Shown in pieces: positions 1 through 14,000 of a DNA stretch of 64,000 nt (position 1 is the first letter of the stretch; each line of letters starts with the position of its first letter). The translations under genes were made by a program, and so were the position numbers. Origin of the DNA: Omphiscola glabra (taxonomy: Eukaryota > Mollusca > Gastropoda > Lymnaeidae); the NCBI GenBank assembly GCA_964017045.1, contig OZ024810.1, positions 6,875,562 to 6,939,561 of the forward strand, read 5' to 3'. Below the pieces are notes generated by a model. That model had not been told where the DNA came from. It did no database searches and worked only from the letters and a program-made list of their open reading frames with translations.

Positions 1-110
1 ATTTGTTTTGTTTTATTTTATTAATGTATGTTAATTTTTATGTGCAAGATTATGTTTGTTAGATTTTATGTACAATGTGGTGAGGCCAGCCATAGGCAGT
101 CGAAGGAGTG
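1..110 (+). mobile_element. 3' tail of an L2/CR1-like LINE (family B)
   Basis: The first ~110 bases match, with scattered substitutions, the 3' untranslated tail of the LINE at 8746-8850, including the shared stretches ATTATGTTTGTTA and GTGGTGAG. The body of this copy would lie upstream of the window. Homology judged by eye. Confidence 0.5.
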
Positions 111-2684
111 AATAGACACCAAACCAAACCCCTCCCCTCACTTTAAATTCTAAAAAGGAAACAAAGAAATCCTCAATGGAAGGGAGACCCCTCCCCAATT
201 TAACAAAAAATATATAATAAGAAAATAACTTGCATTATATGAATACATACATCGCAATCTTTTTAGTACGGGGCTGTAGACGAAAGGGGACTCGGGGGAA
301 CCTCTGTGACCTATATACCAAGGAACACATCGCCAGCCTTACCACTAACCCAAAATCAACCAGAACCCTTACAACAAAAATCACTTCCCATTGATTTCAT
401 TGATATCCAATAACTGCAACTGTGTTACACACATTTCCCTAGAACAGTGGTTTTTAAAAACGAAGTGTCTACATGTCCGGCAATCCAGACGAATGAGTTC
501 TCGAGACATTCGTCCTGCGACCAAGTCACATGACCACCTTAACAAAGTTGCCCAAGATATTTGTCCGCCAGCCTTGGAGATGCATGTGGGCAACGAGTTT
601 ACTTCATTTCACTGAGTTATACAGTTTGCATCACACATACTTGGTTGAGGTTTTAGAAAATTTTTGTTAATGGATAAATGATTTTACCTTTGCCTGTTAA
701 TGTAGCAATAATGTGCTTTAAGTTTCCTTTCATATGATTTTAAAACTATGTATCTAGTTACTTGGTTAACTTTCTATGATGTTTTTAAAATGTACAAAAA
801 ATTGACTTTTGTCTCTCTTGGAGTTTTTTGTAAAATCACATTTTTGCTCTGGTTTTGCCTAAATAAATCTTTGCTATCCAAAAATTTTCAACACTGAAAA
901 AAATTGAGTTCCGTGTATTGTATTCAATGGGGTTTAGTATGGTATCCACAATTTTACTCTTCTTAGAGTTAACAATAATTAAATAAAGCTTTAAAAATCG
1001 GAAATAAAAAGCTACAGAACTTGTGAAAACTGTTGGGGTAGCCTACTTCTCACGCAATATTAATAGCCTAAAATAAGACTTTTTGATGTATGTCTATTGA
1101 AGTCTACTAGCGAGAATTGGTCTTATTTTGTTTGGTTCATTTTTTAAATTTAGGCTACTAGGTAGAACTTTATAAGATATTGCAACCAAAATAACAGCCT
1201 TTTTTTTGGAAGTGTCGGATTCAAATAGACTAATATTATAATAATAGTTTTAATTCAAAGTCAAAAGCTTATGATACACTTTATGCATCTCAGAGCATTT
1301 ACAAATATTAACATATTCAGTATTTATTTATTATCTAGGAATGGCTGACTAATATATGGTTACAATATTGGCATATCATATGCAATGCAACTATTTTGCC
1401 GGCGACCTCTTGTCACATGACATGTCTGCCGGAATAATAAGACCTACTAGTCGTCCGGCGTTTACGTGATATGACTCCTGGAAGAATATCTCCCGCACTA
1501 TTTGTCCAGCCGCCGGACATTTATACGCTGCCTCTTAAAAAGGGGTGAGAATGAAGAAGACTCGGTCTCAGAAAATAAATTTCATTTGCTGCCAATAATA
1601 CTGCCATTGCTAGGTGTTTCTGCTGGCAGTAAATCAGTTAATGTTTTTTTTCAGATGAATTTTGTTTTGCGCATTACTGGTATTGGTAATTTGTTTCTTG
1701 TACCGGTATCTAGAAAGTTAATGTAACAAATAAAACGACAATACGTAAATTATGTAAGAATATTCATTAACATTTTTTTATTACTGTTTAATTGGGGGGG
1801 GGGGGGGGGGCAGAAATGTTAAGAAGTTGAGAAGAGATGCAGCACTGCGAAAAATTAAAGAATCCCTTGCATAGAACATTTACTAAAATCATCACACATT
1901 TTTCATTCCGTCTCACTTCCTGTGTTAGCCCCAGTCCCCTCTCCACATTTCGACATAAATTCTGACGACTGTCAAAGCCACTATACCCTGATTCTCCTCC
2001 TCCATGGCCTCCTGTAACTTGATCAGATGTCATTTCTCAGACCTCGAATACCTGTACTGATTCTCTCAGTGATCGTAATTTGAAAATAAAATAATTATAA
2101 AATCAGCCCTGTTTACTCTTACGATTTTGAGATGTCTTTTACGATTGTACGCCAAAACCCATCAGAATTTTAAGATACTGGGTTGAAAATATATACAATC
2201 TAGTTTTAGTAGCTGCACACCCATTAAAAAATAATTTAACTACCAGTGATTAAAAAGTAATGGAAATGAGATTGGTTGGTGACCATCTATAATTATATTA
2301 CATTTGCCCTAAGAGGCAAAAGGAGTGGTGTTAATTTAGGAGATTTTGTGTATGCGGGGCGCGTCTAAATATTTCAGTATATAAAATTAACACCACCACA
2401 TTTTTGTAACAATATTGGGGGGATGAGTCCTTGGCAGAAAGTATGTGCGTTGTTAAAAATTCTACAATATTCATCCCAAAACTCTGAAAGGCCAAAAATA
2501 ACATTTTTATATCTGAAATGCTGTAAAATACCACCCGATGTTTGGTAGGAATTATGGTCTTTATGTTGCCGTGCATTTTCATAAATGAACTCGCCAGATA
2601 GTACTAAGTAGTAGAGATACTACAGTAATATTTAGTCCACCATTGATTCAACGTTGGTGTGACGTATATTTTACTGGGCTACGC
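111..2684. other. Probable ZC3H15 intron, no gene seen
   Basis: AT-rich sequence with no convincing exon on either strand. Since the first exon found at 5038 starts mid-protein and no initiator exon is visible upstream, this is probably intron. It contains a G homopolymer at about 1794-1811 and CCGG-rich patches at 470-580 and 1395-1520 that look like degraded repeat ends. Confidence 0.5.
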
Positions 2685-3213
2685 CAGTGGTTCTAAAATA
2701 TTCATTTCCCGGCGCTTTTGCCAAATTTAAGTTTTCACCAGGCTCCCTATGTGAAATACTAACAATTACTCTTCAAAATAGCGATGACATAAATAAAATC
2801 AAGGGATGGGTAAAAATAAATATAACCCATATGTAGGTCACTAAGCATCATCTAGTAACTGCAAACAGTAATTACTCAAGGGGTTTACTGTTTACACCAT
2901 TGCCGAAAGTTGTCACACTGGATTAAAAGTGCAAATAAAATTGTGTAATATTTCGCAACGCCCCTGTGAGAAATCCGCAGAAACCCATATAGGAAAAATA
3001 CACCCATGGTGGACCACTAAAAGAACAATTTATTGTGCCTCTTTTCTTTGTAAAGTAAATGCGATTTTATAGTTTAATTCACTTTGAAGGTCCTTTCTAA
3101 AGGCTATTTTGGTGCTCCCTGATTTTGTAGCCTGTTGATCTTGGCCCCATTCTCACGGCCCTGCCCGAGGGCAACGAGCAACCAGGGTGATGCATATATT
3201 CTGGGAATCACTG
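2685..3213. mobile_element. hAT-like non-autonomous element (possible)
   Basis: Begins CAGTGGTTCT and ends GGGAATCACTG, imperfect inverted ends of the CAGTG...CACTG kind typical of hAT elements. I see no matching 8-bp target duplication and no transposase frame, so this is tentative. Confidence 0.35.
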
Positions 3214-5037
3214 GGGGTGGTAAAAAAAAGAGGGAAAGGGGTAGATAATTTGACTTTTTCTTCCCATACGTACTATAGATGGCCCTTCCTCATGTTTGTT
3301 TGCTTCGGTGCTGTTTAAGACATTTTTCCTATGGCTGACCACATGGAGTAGAGAGACAGAGAAAACTAGTGAATGCATTCTCATTTGCGCAAGGCAGCAG
3401 TATTAGATTTCGATATATTTTATAGTCTCTGAGAGGGTCTGAAAAACAAAGTGATCGCAGATTGCAATATAAACGTCAGTCGTGTACTTTTTACCTTCAG
3501 TTCCCTTTTTTGACGCCAGCTTAACTCGATTCCACTGGATACGCGATGCGAGTAGTTATTGGATACATTATGTATACTGCATGTATATTTATTTACTATT
3601 AAGATAATGTATTGTACAATTTTGAGATGACATTGTACCAGGGTAAACAGGTCTGTAAAATAATGTTAAAATGTTTATCTGTAATTTAATGTTATTAAGT
3701 GTTAGTTTTTTTACTATAATGTTCAGCTTTTAATGTGACCTTGCTTAAACACCTCCCCCTCATCACACATCATTACAAAAATGTGCCCCCCCCCCCTCAC
3801 ACCCTAGACGCATGACGTGTCATTTATGGATGGCCCCTATGGGTAGACTACAAATGTATTAACCAGTAATGTTTAACTCTTTTTACCTTTAATTTTGAAA
3901 GCTTAAACTTTGAATGTTTGTTCAAATTTATTGTAAATTTAACCAAATAGGATGCCAGCTTTGGCTTTAAGTTATGGGTAGATGTAGAAAATATTCTTAC
4001 ACCTATCCAAAATTTTCACTATAAAAATATCAAAAGTCAAGACAGCAATGCCATCTGTAAATTGAAAAGTATAGTCAATATTTTGGGATTTTCATGAGCA
4101 ATATCGTTACTTACCGATGTGTGAGGGGGGCATCACGGTCCTTTATTATGATTTATGGATGCACCTTCGGCCACCCCGACAAAGCCCAAAATGCTTTTTG
4201 TAAAGTTCCTACAGCCCTTGTTCTTATGTCTTCTGACAAGTTAACTGACCTAATTTATTTATCAAGCAGTACTAAATAGTATTAACAGAGTTTGATCTGT
4301 AGGCCAAAAAACTTGTAATTATTATTAAGCCCACTATAAAGGGGCTAATGAACTTATGTGGTGGATCTGAACAGCTGACATTGACCACTATGCAGAGCTC
4401 TCCAATCCTCTGAGCTGGAACTAACTAACCAAACTATTAGGCCAATAATATGCTTTTTGTGCATGTTAGATTGAGATGTTTTTTAAATTTTGAGCTGGAG
4501 TACCTAATAACTGACTCTGACTGTGCCAAGTGGTCAAAGTTAAAAACTTAAAATTTTTGTCACTTAGGAATAAAGCATTTATTTTCATAATTGAATTGGT
4601 CAGTCTCTTGATTGGCATATTTTATATCTATATGATAGTGTCTGTTGGTGGTGCTGCTAATTTAATCAATTTTTTTAAAGGCACTATGACACATTCAATT
4701 TACTGACAAAACTTATACAACCTGTATTGATAAACTTATTCATAGGTCTAAAACCCTTTGTTCTTGTTATTGTGAAATCTTTTTAGTGGCGTGCATAAAA
4801 GCAACCCTGTTAACTATTTGGCTGCTATTTATGACTTTTTTTCTTTTGTGTGCGTAGATGTCAGATGTACTATTATTAACTAATAAAGCTACTGAGCAAA
4901 ACTTTATCCTTTGGTTTTGAAGACTACAAAATTAGTAGTTAAGAAGCCTAATGATTTCTTATATTATTATTAAGCCCAGGCTTACTGCTGATGAACATTT
5001 CAATCAAATAGTATACTCAAGTTTTTTTTCTTTTCAG
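3214..5037. other. Probable intron, nothing specific seen
   Basis: AT-rich, no coding exon, no clear transposon ends. A pyrimidine tract and AG at 5036-5037 form the acceptor of the first ZC3H15 exon in the window. Confidence 0.5.
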
Positions 5038-8000
5038 GATAAGACGTTTGGTTTGAAAAACAAAAAGGGTGCTAAGCAGCAAAAGTTCATCAAGAATGTC
5101 ACTCAGCAAGTTGCTCATGGTAACCAAAAAGCCAGCAAAGTAAGTTTATTTTGAGGGAAGAACAGTAAATTCTTGAAAAGACATGCTGGACTTTATATCC
5201 CAATAGTTCATCTCAATTTTCTTTGAGTAAAAATTAAAATTAACTTCATTTTCTTATTTCTATTAAATTTAAATAAAAGTTTGGTTACTTATCTTTAATT
5301 TTTGTTTTAAATCTGTCTAGGTTTATGTATATGTGTCTAATAATGATTATCTGCTTTATATTTTTAATTTGCAGCTAGAGGCCCAGCTACTTGCTGAGAA
5401 AACCACCAAGAAAGATGAAAAGAAAAAATTACAGGAGGAAATTAATGCCCTTTTCAAACCTGTGGCACAAACAGTGGCTAAAGGTGTGTGTTTAAAAGAA
5501 AATTTAGGCCTACCCTTACATGTAACTTATTCCCAAAGAAATAATGTGGAGAATAGATGGTGTTTATTAATTAACATTTTTTTACAATCTGGTGAGTGAA
5601 CCTGTTTTGATGTTCATATAATATTTCTTGTTTAATGTTTCCTTTGTCAGGCGTTGATCCCAAGTCTGTGCTATGTGCCTTTTTCAAACAGGGCCAATGT
5701 ACAAAGGGCGATAAGTGCAAGTTTTCCCATGACTTGACTATAGAGCGCAAAGGGGAGAAAAGAAATATTTATGAGGACAAAAAAGGTTGTAATTTCAGAT
5801 TCCTAAGTAGCATTAATAAGGTTTATTCATTAAATGGCTTTACAAAATTTTAAACCCTGTTGACTATATCTCCTATTAACTCTTTTTTTTTAATATTCTA
5901 TGTTGCAAAATTTTTGCATATTATGGTGTTTTCTTGTGAAAGGTAATGCAATGATATAGCATTGGTGGGGGATGGAGGACATGAACGTTTAGACATTTCC
6001 ATTTGCTTGCAAACTTTGTGATTTAGATTTTTTTTTAATGTGAAATTTTTCTATACAGACACAATGGAGAACTGGGATGAAGCTATGCTTGAAGATGTTA
6101 TCAACAAAAAACATGCTGAAAGTGATAGTGCCAAGCTGAAAACAGCCATTGTAAGTATATAGTGCCAAGCTGAAATCAGCCATTCTAATATTTGCTCTTT
6201 AAATATTGTTTTAATACATTAGTCTGTGTTTCAAGACAACTGCCGGTGAGACGTGACATTTGCACCCATGCTCCCAAATTCTTGCCTTTTAACAGCACTC
6301 CTATGAGCGAAGTTGTGGCGGTCACTGAATCGCATGTGAAGAAAATCCTGGTTGACACCCCAAGAAAGTCATGTTTGCTCGACCCTCTTCCCACAGGGGC
6401 TGTTTTGTACAAATTTTTGTATGAAATAGTCCCTATCATAACTACTATTATAAATAAGTCTTTGAAAACTGGTATTGTTCCATCCTCTTTTAAAGAGGTG
6501 GTTGTAATTCCACTGCTAAAGAAAGCAAATCTCGACCCAAATGTGTTGGAAAATTATCAGCCCGTCTCTAATCTACCATTTGTATAATTTTGTTTAGAGA
6601 AAGTCGTTCTTCGCCAGCACCTGGATCACCTCACTCAATGTGACTTGCTTGAGCCTTTCCAGTCAGCATACAGGGCACAACACTCTACTGAGACAGCCCT
6701 GTTGCGCGACGTAAATGACATTCTGTCATCTTGTGTGGGCCATGTATACCTTTTGTCGTTACTTGATCTGTTGGCAGCGTTCGATGCGCTTGACCACAGC
6801 ATACTTCTCCGTCTGCAAAACACTTCGATTTCACAGATACCATGCTGAGATAATCAGTTATCGCATATGGCTTGACCTCGTAGCAATCAATTATCGAATT
6901 CAGAGTACCCCAGGGCTCGGTCCTACGCCCAGTGCTTTTCATTATGTACGTTCAGCCCCTGGGTGCAGTGATCAAGCAGTCTGACACGCTATATCACATG
7001 TTTGTGGATGATACCCAACTTCAGCAGTCTGTGATCCCCTCTCAGTTCCCTCTGCTTCTTAGTAAGACAGTGAAGTCAGTTAAGCACTGGATGACCATAA
7101 ACAAGCTCAAATTAAACGATGAAAAGATCGAGCTGATCCCCATTGCTACCACTCAAAAGCTAAAATCTGTAAACAGCACACCATCCCTTACTCTCTCAGG
7201 TGTGCAGATTGAGTTTGCTCAAACAGTGCGAAACCTGGGTGATTTGCAAGGCGATTTTTCTAGAGTTGCGCAGAATTAGTCATATCAGACCGTTCTTAAC
7301 ATTTGATGCTTCAAAGAGGCTGATGTCTGCATTCATGCTATCATGCATGGACCACTGCAATGCTCTCATGGTGGGTCTTCCAGCTACGCTCCTGGCAAAA
7401 ATAAAAAAAAGCACAGAATAATGCGGCTCGCATTTCTTTGCAAGCGCAAATTCCATCATGCTAAAATGTTTATGAGAGAGCTGCATTGGCTGCCAGTCTG
7501 CGCTCGCATAGAGTACAAAATTGCAACTCTGTGCTACTGCCGGTTGCATGACCTGGCGCCGTCCTATCTCAACGCGCTCAAGATGCCTTTGTACCACTAG
7601 ACAACTTCGCTCATCTGATAGTGGCAAACTCTCGATACCGCGTGTTCAGCTTGTGACTTTCGAAGTCGCCATTTTGCATTTGCTGGCCTAACAATTTGGA
7701 ACACCCTTCCTGTCGCTCTCAGAAACAGCCAGACACTGGAGTCCTTCAAAACCGATTTGAAAACACATTTGAGCTTGATCGCCTTGACATATCCCCCTAG
7801 ATTTACCTCCTTTTTGTGTTATTTCACATTTCGATGTTTTTCAACCGGTTTCAGAGCAAGAGGTCAAAAGTACCAGCGTCATGTTCTTTGGACCCCATCC
7901 CCACCCACCCTGTTGGTTGAGTACTTGGATCATTTGCTCCCAACGATAACCCACATAATCAATGAAAGCTTGTCTTCTGGCACTGTTCCCTCTATTTGTA

Positions 8001-11000
8001 AGACAGCTGTCATCAAACCATTGCTTAAGAAGCTTGGTCTGGATGAAAATAATCTAAAAAACTATAGACCTTATCATTTTTATCAAAAATTATTGAAAAG
8101 CAAGTTCTAAAAGAACTTTTTGCTTACTTCTGACAATTCTCTTCTCAGTTCTAATCAGTCGGCCTATAGACCTTCCCATAGCACTGAGACAGCTCTCTTG
8201 AGAGTCACCAATGACCTCTTGCTCACATTGGACAGCGGTGATGTCTCCATCCTGATCCTCTTGGACCTCAGTGCAGCCTTTGACACTGTTGACCATGAAA
8301 CCCTTTACAAAACCCTTGAAAATTACTTTGACATTTCCAGTTGACAAAACGGAAGCACTCCTCATTCACGATCACAAATTCTCTGTTCTCTGCTACAACT
8401 GTTTCTCAAATTCCTGTCCTTCCCATCTAACAAAACTTCTCACTGTCTATTCACCCCCTCGACAGCTTCGCTCCTCCGCAGATGCGCGTATTCTTTCTGT
8501 CAAGACTCGCACAAAAACATATGGTGAAAGATCTTTCTCTTTCTGTGCCCCCAAACAATGGAATTCTCTTCCCCTGCACATCTGCAATATACCAACCATC
8601 ACAGCCTTCAAAACTGCACTCAAAACACATCTCTTTAAACTCTACTATCCTGACTGATTCCCCCCTCTGACCGATAGATGACACTGCTGGGTGCCGTACA
8701 TGGCTTCACATTAAAAAAATTATGAAATGGTTGGGCGAATACACATTGGTTTTGCTTTATTTAATTAATGTATATTAATTTTTAAGTTCATGATTATGTT
8801 TGTTAAATTGTATGTACAGTGTGGTGAGCCCAGCCCTAGGTTGGGGTACTACGCTATAAAAAAAAATTCTTATAATTATAATAATAATCTATTTTGCAAA
8901 CACCTGCTGGGGTGATGTTGTCTACCATCTTTTCCAGCTAACTATAATCTCTTAAATGTATATTGGCTTGTGTTGTTTTATGGTTGTAATAATTTGAATG
9001 GGTATGCTCGTATGTAGTTTTGTATTGTGTTTTGTTGTGGTAAAATATAGATAGTTTTTATTTCTCTTTTAATGTGGTTGACTTTGTACAGCGCTTTGAG
9101 CTTTGGGGATGAAGCTTGATTTTCAAATAAACTTTATTATTATTATTGATTAAATTATTCATGTATCATATGCAAATTTAAAAATCATGAATTTATCTTA
9201 TAATGAAAGACCACCATATACACTGAGCAATTTTTCACCACTGAAACAACTGATAAAAGGTGGTTTCTTATATAAAATATGTAACCTATTATTTATTTTA
9301 TACCACAGATTTGCAAGTTTTTCCTTGATGCTGTTGAAAGTGAAAAATATGGCTGGTTTTGGGAATGCCCCAATGGCCTCAAGTGTATATACAGACACTG
9401 TCTTCCACCTGGTAAATAATATCTTTCTTTGTTAACTCTATCTTTCAGCTGTTTCTGAGTCTGGAAGTGACACATGGTTTCATTAAACAGTTCGCCGCAG
9501 TACTTGTAAACAGGGTAAACATATTTTGAATGAAGTTTACAGAATTTATTTACATGTTGTGAAGTGAAAGAAAACCCCACCTGAATTAAAATGGTATCGT
9601 ATGTATAAGACAGGCAGAATCTCCCTGCTATGACTCACATTTGGTTACCAGAAATTTCTTTGTTTTGAGTTGCTTTTTCATTTATTTGCTGGATCTGTCC
9701 AAAGCTCTTACAAACCATTGCAGAAAGCAGAATGTGTTATGTTTTGTAGGAATGAAAATTGACACGGCTGATTTACTTTCTCAGGTTTTACACTGAAAAA
9801 AGACCAAAAGAAGGATGATAAAGAGAATCAGATTTCAATAGAGGAGCTTGTTGAAACTGAGGTAGGGTCTCAAAGATTGTTCATACATATTCATTTTAAT
9901 AACCTTTGGTTTTTATTTATAACATTAATATTTTCAAATCCTGGCCAGGCCACAATGCTAAAAATCTGTCATCCCCTTCCTCAGGGTTCACTTTTTTGTG
10001 GGTGATTTTGAAATGTCAATAGGATAAACCATGAGATAGTTAAAAGAAAAATTGTTGTGGACAAAAACCAAAGTTTAATGAATTGGGGTGGGAGTGGAAG
10101 CAATAAAATAGAGAAACCTACAAAAATAATTCTTGTTTCTAATAGTTGTATTAAATGTCAATAAAATCTATAGAAAAAAATCATTACTGCTGAACATATG
10201 TCACTGGTAAAAATCTTATATATTTTTGTAATTTGTTTTTTTTTAAACCCACTCCTTGTTTTTACACTGTAAGTAGGGACTTAAGTATTGCCCAGAAACA
10301 CCAGAAAAATGGGTATCTTAATTTCATTGTCAATGTGGCGACCTCCACTTTTTAAATTTACAGAGGGTATCTTTTCGCCCATTTATAGTGGAATTTTAGC
10401 ATAATAATAAATTCTATGTCTGCCAATTACTTAAAGTTGACGTCTTTCTTGTTTTATTGAAAATTCATTTAATTTTTTATTTTTAAGGTTAAAACTTTGA
10501 ATATTGAAGTTAAAATAGATAACCTTTACTGAACAATAACTTTCTTTTTAAAAAGTGATTATTTATTTTTTTTAAACTGATTAAAATTATGTTGTCATTT
10601 CTAACATATTCAAAATTTATGACTGTAGACCCTAGGCTAGCGTCAAAAATGAAAATCCAATAGGTCACTTTTTTAGGCTATATAATTTGTCATCATGGCC
10701 GCCATGCTTGTCTGCATATTACCTATTATCGATAGCGATCATGGGGTTGTTAATAAATTCGTTAAATTGGTTATTCAGAAATTAAATTGGAAATATAATT
10801 AATAATAAATCATTTGAAATAAATAAAAAATGTCTATTATGTATAATTATTTTTGGCTTATGAAATATTAGGGGTTTTAATTTAGGGGTTGTTGGGATGG
10901 ACAAAGGATTGATAACCACTTGTCTTTGACTTTGATAGGCCTAGTAAAAGAATTATAATAGTAATAATACAATTATAAATGATTTGGGGAGTGGGATAAT

Positions 11001-14000
11001 TAGTCTTTATTGCAACTTATTTATAAAGTTAATATATATATATATAGTTAATATATTTATATATATTAACTACATAAATAAGTTGCAATAAAGGCTAATT
11101 ATACACATACGGCCTGTAGACCTAGTAAAGTAAATAGTATAGGCCTAGCCCCGACCCAACTTATTATTTTAGGGACCTATTATTATCAGTTGTTTGTAAT
11201 GATATTTTAGGCTATATAATCATATTTTAATGAATTTAATTATTATAATTCTTAAGGCATAATCACAAAGTAAATAAAATTGTAAAAAAGATTCACTTAC
11301 CTTTAATATTGAAAGTTCCTAAATTTAATCACATATCACAATATTCCACAAGAGAATGATTACATAGTCCTTGGTAATCTCAAAGAAAAAACACACTTTA
11401 TGAAACAATAATACAAGAATTACTGATGATATTACTAAAGAACAATCATAATACCCCAAGGAAAAGTTGATTCTAGCAAGACATGTTGCTTCGTAAAACG
11501 ACATTACTAACCTAAAATAAATGACAAACTAACTTTTTTGTCATATTCATATGGGACTATATATATATATAAAATGGTAGAATGTGCTGTATAACATTTT
11601 CGTCACGTAGGGCTCTCCCGCCACCCTGACCTCCCCTGAAACAGATAATAAGGGCCATTCGGTTAACAAATGCGCTAGAGTTTCTGGGACCAGGCTGGTA
11701 GGGTCCCCATCATGATCTAGCCTGTTAAAATATGTGCAGATGGGACAGTGCTCAGTGCGCATCTGTGTCACTAAACTCTGCTGACTGTGACCTAACCCCC
11801 ACCAAGGGTCTTGTCTGCTGGAGACGGCATGTTAGCAACTACACCTCTGGCTGTCGGCCCACTGCCTGTACTATTTTGTGCAAAAATGGTCTGCCAACCA
11901 GTTTTTTTATACCCAGATATGACACTAGTTCATCTGGCTGAGGCTGGGCAGCCCCTGTTTTTGCCAAGTTGTCTGCTTTATCATTGCCACTGACTTCCAC
12001 TGGAATCCACTGCACCGTTTCTCCAATTTCAATGATCTTGCCCACATCATCCATAATGGCGCCAACTAAGTGAGTGGTACCTGCCATCTTACGCAAGATC
12101 TCAAGCAGATATTGGGTCAGAGTAAACTACGACATCGAGTCCCACAAGCTCTCACCTCTGCAGAGTGTGTTACACACTTTCCAGGGCCCTTGTTACAGCC
12201 TCCAGTTCCACATTGAAATTGTTATACTGCAGTCCCACATGACCCTAAAAGTTACTGGTTTGGTAGCCATTGCTGTGTCTGTTAAGGCCAAATGTATCTT
12301 GGGACATGAAAGTTCCGCATACAGTGAATTGACTGGGATGTAGATCAGATTTTATCTAGTTCTGCAACTTGATGCATAAAAGATGATCATTGCAGTCGCC
12401 TCCCCATCAATGTTCCCTTTAAGCTGCGCGGCCATGCAGCTATCTCACAGATGCTGCGCAGCAGTTTTGAGTATACGCACAGCAAATTTTTATACAAATA
12501 AATTCAAACTGATTCGCTGCACTCTGCAGCCAGAAGTATACAGTTTTTATAACATATACATCCATGTTTTTCATTTGATTCAAATCTATATTTTTGTCTT
12601 CTACGGAAGCAAGCCTTGTTCTGAACCACCGCCGCCATTCATATAAATTTGGTGGCGCATACTGTGCAACAAATGTATATAAAGTAAATGAATCGCATAT
12701 CTCTAATTTATTTTAAATGTAGTAGCTAATTAATTTTAACCGTTATGTCTAAAAGTCAGTTAAGCGAACTGTCATCGCTAGCTATGAAAAAGTGTGTATC
12801 AAAATTTAAAACAGAATGTCCAATGAATTTGTGCATGCAGCACTGCCAGATTTGTCGTCAGAGCGGAATGTCAAGCTGGGTGATATTTTTAAATATCGTG
12901 AAATTGAGGATGATTTTGTCTGTGAAATGTGCTTCAAAGCTAATGCAGGTGGTAATTTCTCCACAGGAAAAGTTGGGAGGCTTGGAAGCTGGATTATCTT
13001 AAACTACATACTAAGCAAAAAATACACACAGATGCTGTACAGAGACTTCGTTATGTACATTCAGGTGTACTGCGAATGCTTACAGAAAGTGTCGCTGATC
13101 GAGGCATGAGACAAGAAGCAGCACAACATAAAAGTGCTAAAGAAGACCAGGTTAAATTTTTGATTGACAACGTTCTCTTTGCTATCAACATGAACACATC
13201 TCTGAATGCAGTTCAATAAATATACAATATACAACCATATGGCTGTAACAATTACGCTTTTCACTTTGTTGATTTTATGGATTCTGTAATGAAGGATGCT
13301 ATAATTAGCGAACTTCGCAATGCAAGTTTCCACATATTAACAGTAGATGAGAGCACTGATATATCACTGACAAAAATGTTGATTTTATATACGCAAAGTC
13401 TCTGCCATATCCTGGTAATGTTTACAAGACAGTGTTTGTTGCAATTTTGTCTCTGTCGGCAAGTGACAGTAAATCTGTGGAATCAGCAATAACAGAATTT
13501 ATTGGACATGCAGAAAATGGTTATGTTTTCCTGTGAGGGTGCATCGGTTATGCTAGGCAAGAACAATGGAATTCTTCACAGACATATTCCACATCTACTG
13601 CTCAATGTGAAGATTTAGGCATCAATGATGCTTGCAAACATAACTATAAGTTTAATGGCATACATTGAAACATTCCTTAGGATAGTGTACACGTTGTTTA
13701 GTAGGTCGACAGTACAGAAAGCCCAGTTTACCTAACTAGCTAAGGTGTTGGAATGTGATTGTTGAAAAACAGATGCCAGAGTACCTCCAGAAGTGAGTCA
13801 ATCAAATGACTAGCGGCCATTGGTAGGGGATGGTGTTGGAATTTAGTTGTTTGACCCAACAACAGGGTAAATAATAGAAATAAATTTATCTTTGATTAAA
13901 CTATTGTGACATTTCTGATTATAATTATTTAATTATAGTTCATTTATTTATTTATTTATATCAAAGTTTTTGCACTGAAGTTCATTTATGTAATTTCCGT

